From the NCBI RefSeq assembly GCF_015461805.1, contig NZ_JACVZE010000003.1, forward strand, positions 372,001 through 436,000: a stretch of DNA of 64,000 nt, read 5' to 3'. Both the position numbers and the translations under genes were made by a program. Below the pieces are notes generated by a model. That model was not told where the DNA came from, ran no database searches, and saw only the letters and a program-made list of their open reading frames with translations. Below are positions 58,969 to 64,000 of this stretch, piece by piece (position 1 is the first letter of the stretch; every line of letters starts with the position of its first letter). The stretch comes from Pseudomonas pisciculturae. GTDB lineage: Bacteria; Pseudomonadota; Gammaproteobacteria; Pseudomonadales; Pseudomonadaceae.

Positions 58969-59607
58969 TTACCAGCGACCATCCCAAGCGGCGAAGTTCT
59001 GCAGCAATTGCAGGCCATGGGTATGGCTCTTCTCCGGGTGGAACTGCACGGCAAAGCGCGAACCTTCGGCCAGCGCGGCAGCAAAATCGACGCCGTAGTG
59101 CCCGCCACCTACCACCTGGCGCGGGTTACCGGCGGCGATGTAGTAGCTGTGCACGAAGTAGAAACGCGCCAGATCGGGGATGTCGTGCCACAGCGGGTGG
59201 TCGACGGTCTGGCTGACTTCGTTCCAACCCATGTGCGGGACTTTCAGGTGGGCGCCGTCTTCATGCAGGTCCTTGCCGAAGAACTTCACCTGGCCTGGGA
59301 ACAGGCCAATACAATCGACGCCGTCGTTCTCTTCACTGCGGTCGAGCAAGGCTTGCATGCCCACGCAAATACCGAGAAACGGGCGGTCCTGGCTGACTTC
59401 ACGTACCAGGCTGTCAAAGCCCAGGCGACGGATCTCGGCCATGCAATCGCGAATCGCGCCAACACCGGGAAACACCACCCGGTCGGCTTCGCGAATCACC
59501 TTGGCATCGCTGGTGATCAGCACCTTGCCGGCACCTACGTGTTCGAGGGCCTTGGCCACCGAGTGCAGGTTACCCATGCCGTAATCGATAACCGCGACCG
59601 TCTGCAT
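58969..59607 (-). CDS. hisH: Imidazole glycerol phosphate synthase, glutaminase subunit
   Basis: This 212-residue class I glutamine amidotransferase supplies ammonia to HisF. The nucleophile Cys is in [13 protein letters not shown] (about residue 83), and the His-Glu pair in AVQFHPEKS. The N-terminal [12 protein letters not shown] is standard. The ATG overlaps the hisB stop by one base. Confidence 0.98.
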   Translation of the reverse strand: MQTVAVIDYGMGNLHSVAKALEHVGAGKVLITSDAKVIREADRVVFPGVGAIRDCMAEIRRLGFDSLVREVSQDRPFLGICVGMQALLDRSEENDGVDCIGLFPGQVKFFGKDLHEDGAHLKVPHMGWNEVSQTVDHPLWHDIPDLARFYFVHSYYIAAGNPRQVVGGGHYGVDFAAALAEGSRFAVQFHPEKSHTHGLQLLQNFAAWDGRW

Positions 59608-60200
59608 TACAAAACGCCCTTGGTCGAGGGCATTTGCCCGGCCATGCGGTCATCAAGCTCTACGGCCATGCGCAGGGCGCGGCCGAAAGCCTTGAACACG
59701 GTTTCGATCTGGTGGTGGGTGTTGGTGCCGCGCAGGTTGTCGATGTGCAGGCTGACAAGTGCGTGGTTGACGAAACCCTGGAAAAATTCCTGGAACAGGT
59801 CGACGTCAAAACCGCCCACGGTGGCGCGGGTGTAGGGCACGTGCATCTGCAGGCCTGGGCGGCCAGAGAAGTCGATGACCACACGAGACAGCGCTTCGTC
59901 CAGCGGGACATAGGCGTGGCCGTAGCGACGGATGCCTTTTTTGTCGCCGATGGCCTTGGCAAATGCCTGGCCGAGGGTGATGCCAACGTCTTCCACCGTA
60001 TGGTGGTCGTCGATATGCAGGTCGCCCTTGCTGACGATATCCAGGTCGATCAGCCCGTGACGGGCGATCTGGTCCAGCATGTGCTCAAGAAAAGGTACAC
60101 CGATATCAAATCGGGCCTTTCCGGTGCCATCCAGGTTGATCGAGGCTTTGATCTGGGTTTCCAGAGTGTCGCGCTCGACGGACGCCTTACGTTCGGCCAT
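59607..60200 (-). CDS. hisB: Imidazoleglycerol-phosphate dehydratase
   Basis: This 197-residue single-function HisB (not the phosphatase fusion of enterics) has the paired metal motifs [13 protein letters not shown] and [18 protein letters not shown] sequences (read [14 protein letters not shown]) and the second-half counterparts [15 protein letters not shown] and [10 protein letters not shown] chose the ATG at 60200 with GGAG 6 bases upstream; a GTG three bases earlier is also in frame. It is the first gene of the his unit. Confidence 0.97.
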   Translation of the reverse strand: MAERKASVERDTLETQIKASINLDGTGKARFDIGVPFLEHMLDQIARHGLIDLDIVSKGDLHIDDHHTVEDVGITLGQAFAKAIGDKKGIRRYGHAYVPLDEALSRVVIDFSGRPGLQMHVPYTRATVGGFDVDLFQEFFQGFVNHALVSLHIDNLRGTNTHHQIETVFKAFGRALRMAVELDDRMAGQMPSTKGVL

Positions 60201-60524
60201 CACCAGCTCCGCAAAATCATTGGGCGAAAAAGGCAGCCATTATAGGCACGCGGGCGCTAAACAGAAACATCGGAGGGGATAAGACTGATGGAGTGTCGGG
60301 GATAGACATGTGCATACATGTGAGCGCCCCTGCCTGAGGGCTAGCTTGTTGTGGTGAGCGGGCTTGCCGCGCGCTGGGCTGCGTAGCAGCCCCCATGACA
60401 CCACCGCGCGCTTTCAGGTAGAGCGCGACGGCGGCATTTGGGGCTGCTGCGCAGCCCAGCGCGGGGCACGCCCGCTCACCACATAAGCCCATTCACCACA
60501 ACAATCCCATAGGGATGCTCAGTG
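60201..60524. other. Intergenic region between hisB and the OFA transporter
   Basis: 324 bases with no credible gene. It holds the large composite palindrome described separately. I saw no histidine-rich leader peptide or attenuator upstream of hisB. Confidence 0.6.
60351..60482. repeat. Long composite inverted repeat (GTGGTGAGCGGGC type)
   Basis: Two arms of 43 bases, GTGGTGAGCGGGCTTGCC... and its partner, match with three differences. Each arm contains an inner hairpin, GGGCTGCGTAGCAGCCC or GGGCTGCTGCGCAGCCC. This is a different sequence class from the GTGGGAG doublets elsewhere in the window. Confidence 0.9.
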
Positions 60525-62186
60525 TTAGTGGAACAATACCGCCGTCTTCTGCAAGGTCACCCACACACCCCATGCCAACGGAATACCCACTACCAGCCAG
60601 GCCGCAATGGCCAATGGCACGCTACCGGACGCTGCTTTCCACTCCAGAGACGTGGTGGCATCTGCGCCCTTGTCATGACCCAGCGCCTGTTCGGCCGCCA
60701 GTTCGGCGTCGGTCATGAAGTACTTGTCGGCCACCGGGCGCACCAGCATGTTGCAGATGAAACCCAGCACCAGCAGGCCCGCGAGGATATACAAGGTGAT
60801 GTCATAGGCCGCAGCGCGTTCAACGCCGATGCTCAACTGATATTCACGCAAGTAGTTCACCAGTACCGGGCCCAGCACACCCGCCGCCGCCCAGGCAGTC
60901 AGCAGACGACCGTGGATCGCGCCCACCATCTGCGTGCCGAACAGGTCGGCCAGGTACGCAGGCACCGTCGCAAAACCACCGCCGTACATCGACAGGATGA
61001 TGCAGAACGCGGCCACAAACAGCGCCACGTTGCCCAAGTGCCCCAGGTTCGGGATCAGCGCGTACAGGGCAAAGCCCAGGGCGAAGAACACGAAGTAGGT
61101 GTTTTTGCGGCCCAGGTAGTCGGAGAACGACGCCCAGAAGAAGCGGCCACCGATGTTGAACAGGCTCAACAGGCCGGTGAAGCCCGCTGCAATAGCGGCG
61201 ATGGACGCCAGTTGACCCGCATCCAGTTGACCAAACGGCACATCCACACCCAGCAACTTGCCGCCGAACACTTCTTGCAACAGGGGCGAAGCCATGCCGA
61301 GGATGCCGATACCAGCCGATACGTTCAGGCACAGCACCAGCCACACCAGACGGAATTGCGGGGTTTTCCAGGCCACGTTCACGTGCACGTGACGGTGGGT
61401 GATCATCGAATTGCTGGCTTTTTTCGCCGGTGCAGTCCAGCCCTCAGGCTTCCAGCCGGTTGGCGGAACGCGGTAAGACAACGCGCCGCCAATCATGAAC
61501 ACGAAGTAGATCGCGGCCATCACCAGGAAGCTCTGCCATACACCAACGCTGTCAGGCGTGGCGAAGTGGCCCATCAATGCTGCCGCCAACGGAGCGCCCA
61601 CCATGGCGCCGCCGCCGAAGCCCATGATCGCCATGCCGGTAGCCATACCGCGTTTGTCCGGGAACCACTTGATCAGGGTCGACACCGGCGAGATATAGCC
61701 CAGGCCCAGGCCGATACCGCCAATGACCCCGGAACCGACCCACATCAGCCAGATCTGGTGGGTATAGATACCCAACGCCGAGATCAACAGGCCGCCACAC
61801 CAGCACAACGCCGATACAACGCCCGCCTTGCGTGGCCCGGCATGTTCCAGCCAACCGCCCCAGATCGCTGCCGAGCAGCCCAGGAAGATGAAGAACAGGG
61901 TGTAGATCCAGCCCAGCATGGAGATGGGCCAGTCGCATTGGGACGAGAAGACTTGAGTGATAAAGCTCATGTCCGGCGCGCAAGCGACCGGTTTGGTGAT
62001 GCCCAGCGCCTTGGACAACGGCAGCCAGAACACCGAGAAACCGTAAGCCATGCCGATGCACAGGTGGATGGCCAACGCGGCCGGCGGAACCAGCCAGCGG
62101 TTGAAGCCGGGCTTGGCGATGATGCGTTCCTTGGACAGGAACGCAGGCTGTGCGGCAGTTGAAGCTGCCACAGTGCTAGTGCTCAT
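60525..62186 (-). CDS. MFS transporter of the OFA (oxalate/formate antiporter) family
   Basis: This 553-residue inner-membrane carrier has 12 main helices; the OFA-like pattern is seen in MAYGFSVFWLPLSKALGI, GLGLGYISPVSTLIKWFPDKRG (between helices 4 and 5) and GRFFWASFSDYLGRKNTY. A cytoplasmic insertion follows helix 6 (SYRVPPTGWKPEGWTAPAKK), and the C-terminus carries one extra hydrophobic segment. The substrate is probably a small carboxylate; enteric YhjX of this family takes up pyruvate, but that cannot be transferred by eye. Confidence 0.86.
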   Translation of the reverse strand: MSTSTVAASTAAQPAFLSKERIIAKPGFNRWLVPPAALAIHLCIGMAYGFSVFWLPLSKALGITKPVACAPDMSFITQVFSSQCDWPISMLGWIYTLFFIFLGCSAAIWGGWLEHAGPRKAGVVSALCWCGGLLISALGIYTHQIWLMWVGSGVIGGIGLGLGYISPVSTLIKWFPDKRGMATGMAIMGFGGGAMVGAPLAAALMGHFATPDSVGVWQSFLVMAAIYFVFMIGGALSYRVPPTGWKPEGWTAPAKKASNSMITHRHVHVNVAWKTPQFRLVWLVLCLNVSAGIGILGMASPLLQEVFGGKLLGVDVPFGQLDAGQLASIAAIAAGFTGLLSLFNIGGRFFWASFSDYLGRKNTYFVFFALGFALYALIPNLGHLGNVALFVAAFCIILSMYGGGFATVPAYLADLFGTQMVGAIHGRLLTAWAAAGVLGPVLVNYLREYQLSIGVERAAAYDITLYILAGLLVLGFICNMLVRPVADKYFMTDAELAAEQALGHDKGADATTSLEWKAASGSVPLAIAAWLVVGIPLAWGVWVTLQKTAVLFH

Positions 62187-62512
62187 TGGTGTTTCCCCCA
62201 GTTGTTAGTATGTGTCCGTCAGGCGCTCTCTCCCTCGGCCTTGCACGCAGAGCGTTGGCCGTTGTTGTTGAGTAAAGCTCCATTTGAGCGCGACGCTATG
62301 TCGCAGAAGGCAGACGAACCCGCGCAGATTAGCACCTGTGGATGACAGAAAAACCAAACTGATATCACCTTTTTCGGGATATCTGTTTTGTTTGACGCCA
62401 AATTCCCGTTTTGCGGGTCGTGGATACAATGTAACGATCTACGAACTGACGTACGGTGCCGGGCGTTATACTCTGCGACCAAATTTTTAAATCGACATAC
62501 AAGGACTCGCCC
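62187..62512. other. Divergent promoter region between the OFA transporter and asmA-like gene
   Basis: 326 bases without a gene. Two GATATC boxes lie 17 bases apart (62361 and 62378), which might be an operator. A TTATACT element about 30 bases before the plus-strand ribosome site could be a -10 box. Nothing firmer is seen. Confidence 0.4.
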
Positions 62513-64000
62513 ATGAAAGCGTTCGGCAAAATCCTGGGTCTGGTACTTCTCGGGCTGTTGCTGATCATTGTGGCGCTGGGCTTTGCCCTGACCCACCTCT
62601 TCGATCCCAACGACTATAAAGACGAGATTCGCCAGATTGCCCGCGACAAGGCCCACATCGAGCTGACGCTCAATGGCGACATCGGCTGGAGCCTCTTCCC
62701 CTGGCTTGGCCTTGAGCTGCACGAAGCCAGCGTGGCGACGCTGACCAACCCGACCCAACCGTTCGCCGACCTGCAGATGCTCGGCCTGTCGGTACGCGTG
62801 CTGCCGCTGCTGCGCCGTGAAGTGCAGATGAGCGACGTACGCGTCGAAGGCCTGAACCTGCGCCTGAACCGCGACAAGCAGGGCCACGGCAACTGGGAAG
62901 ACATCGGCAAGAACGTTTCCCAGACAACAGCTGGCGCACCCGCAACCGTCGAGCAGCCCGCCGACGAGCCGCAAAAGGCGTCCAAACCCATCCGCCTGGA
63001 CATCGACAGCCTGACCATCAACAACGCCCGCGTCGAATACAACGACGAGCAGACCGGCAAGCAGTTCAGCGCCGAGAGCATCCAGTTGAGCGCCGGTGCC
63101 GTGCATGAAGGCGCCAGCATTCCGGTGAAACTCACGGCCTTCTTCGGCAGCAACCAGCCGGTGATGCGCGTCAAGACCGAGCTCAATGGCAACCTGCGCA
63201 TCGAGCGCGCCCTCAAGCGCTATCAGTTCGAAGACATGAAAATCAGCGGCGAAGCCACGGGCGAACCGCTGCAAGGCAAGACCGTGACCTTCTCCACCCA
63301 GGGCCAGCTGTTGTTGGACCAGGCTGCGAACATCGCCGAATGGACCAACCTGAAACTGTCGGCCAACCAACTGCGCGCCCTGGGCGAGCTGAAGGTCAAC
63401 AGCCTGGACAAGACCCCGCAACTGAGTGGCGCCCTGTCCATCGCCCAGTTTGACCTGGCCAAGTTCCTCGACAGCGTCGGCAGCCCGTTGCCGCCAATGG
63501 CCGAGGGCAGCCTGAGCAAGGTCGAACTGGTCAGTCGCCTCACCGGCACGCCTACCAGCCTGGCGCTGGACGACCTAAACCTGAAACTCGACGGCAGCAC
63601 CTTCACCGGTCGTCTCGCGGTGGAAGACTTCGCCAAGCAGTCGCTACGGGTTCAGCTCAAGGGTGACACCTTCAACGCCGATAACTACCTGCCCGCCAAG
63701 TCCGAATCCGCTAAAGGCGCAACGGCCGCTCGCCAGGCCGAGGTGCAAAACAGCGAAGCCGGAGCCATGGCCGCCGGTGGCACTACCCCGCTGCCAGATG
63801 CACCGACAAAAGGTGCCTGGAGCACCGACAAGCTGTTGCCACTGACGCGCCTGCGTACGCTGGACGTCAACGCTGACCTGTCCTTCGGCCAACTGACCCT
63901 GAGCAAACTGCCGATCCAGGACGCTACGCTGAAAGCCACCGGCCTCGACGGCCAGCTCAAGCTCGACACCCTCAGCGGCGGTCTCTACAACGGCACCTTC
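62513..64000 (+). CDS. AsmA family protein (3' truncated by window)
   Basis: 496 codons are open from the ATG at 62513 to the window end. The product has one N-terminal membrane helix (ILGLVLLGLLLIIVALGFAL) followed by the AsmA opening FDPNDYKDEIRQIARDK and NGDIGWSLFPWLGLELHEASV. After that comes the long beta-rich periplasmic region that in this family forms a lipid-transfer groove (bridge-like phospholipid transport). AAGGA precedes the ATG by 8 bases. The mature end is outside the window. Typical length is 700-760 residues, so about two thirds are visible. Confidence 0.92.
   Translation, partial: MKAFGKILGLVLLGLLLIIVALGFALTHLFDPNDYKDEIRQIARDKAHIELTLNGDIGWSLFPWLGLELHEASVATLTNPTQPFADLQMLGLSVRVLPLLRREVQMSDVRVEGLNLRLNRDKQGHGNWEDIGKNVSQTTAGAPATVEQPADEPQKASKPIRLDIDSLTINNARVEYNDEQTGKQFSAESIQLSAGAVHEGASIPVKLTAFFGSNQPVMRVKTELNGNLRIERALKRYQFEDMKISGEATGEPLQGKTVTFSTQGQLLLDQAANIAEWTNLKLSANQLRALGELKVNSLDKTPQLSGALSIAQFDLAKFLDSVGSPLPPMAEGSLSKVELVSRLTGTPTSLALDDLNLKLDGSTFTGRLAVEDFAKQSLRVQLKGDTFNADNYLPAKSESAKGATAARQAEVQNSEAGAMAAGGTTPLPDAPTKGAWSTDKLLPLTRLRTLDVNADLSFGQLTLSKLPIQDATLKATGLDGQLKLDTLSGGLYNGTF

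Noticed and set aside
60201..60350. His leader peptide and attenuator before hisB
   Set aside because: No run of His codons or alternative stems was found.
62361..62383. Two GATATC boxes as an operator
   Set aside because: A self-palindromic 6-mer pair in one place is weak evidence and matches no regulator I can name.

Overview
The window is a stretch of chromosome from a fluorescent pseudomonad (Pseudomonas fluorescens group). Three things point there: GC-rich coding with mostly overlapping or abutting genes; a gene order that, from memory, follows P. aeruginosa PAO1 (opgH-opgG-dtd-pip ... hut ... fbp ... typA-thiI-glnA ... ntrBC ... trmL-secB-grxC-gpmI-envC-ctpA ... his); and many intergenic inverted REP doublets of the GTGGGAG...CTTGCC...CGAT type. 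I see no tRNA, rRNA, CRISPR array, prophage or insertion sequence.

Layout: 1-4100 holds the tail of a chemoreceptor and a polar amino-acid ABC transporter with two paralogous binding proteins. 4250-8550 is opgGH (osmoregulated periplasmic glucans). 8800-11260 holds dtd, pip and an HSL-type esterase. 11440-27670 is a histidine-utilisation (hut) region. Its minus-strand unit runs hutU-hutT-hutX-hutW-hutV-hutH1-hutH2-hutI-hutG, followed by an orphan choline/betaine-type binding protein. The regulatory pair hutC-hutD and the divergent hutF lie upstream. 27790-37620 holds lipocalin, fbp, a DUF3999/DUF2339 membrane pair, glgP and a YkgJ-type protein. 37810-41224 is typA and thiI. 41559-46918 is a nitrogen-control block: glnA, a cupin lipoprotein, ntrB, ntrC and an NrsZ-type small RNA. 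46914-56294 holds trmL, secB, grxC, a rhodanese-like protein, gpmI, envC, ctpA, a divergent polysaccharide deacetylase and a secreted trypsin-like protease. 56331-60200 is a his cluster (hisB-hisH-DUF2164-hisA-hisF plus a binding protein). An OFA-family transporter and the start of an AsmA-type gene close the window.

The genes connect through nitrogen. HutC-type operators (TGTA-N2-TACA) sit at the predicted sigma-54 start site of hutU and between hutC and hutF. NtrC-type sites (CGCACT-N5-GGTGCG) with -24/-12 promoters precede glnA and ntrB. A third sigma-54 promoter just after ntrC drives the predicted NrsZ RNA. Histidine breakdown would feed glutamate and ammonia into this system.

Most of the window is ordinary backbone. 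The observations most worth following are: a HAL paralogue (hutH1) whose Ala-Ser-Gly cofactor triad is cleanly deleted in frame; the three-unit NrsZ-type RNA with compensatory stem changes; REP doublets at the four wider junctions of the hut unit; a secreted 529-residue protease with a GSFGGP active-site motif; and a secreted unknown protein inside the hut region.
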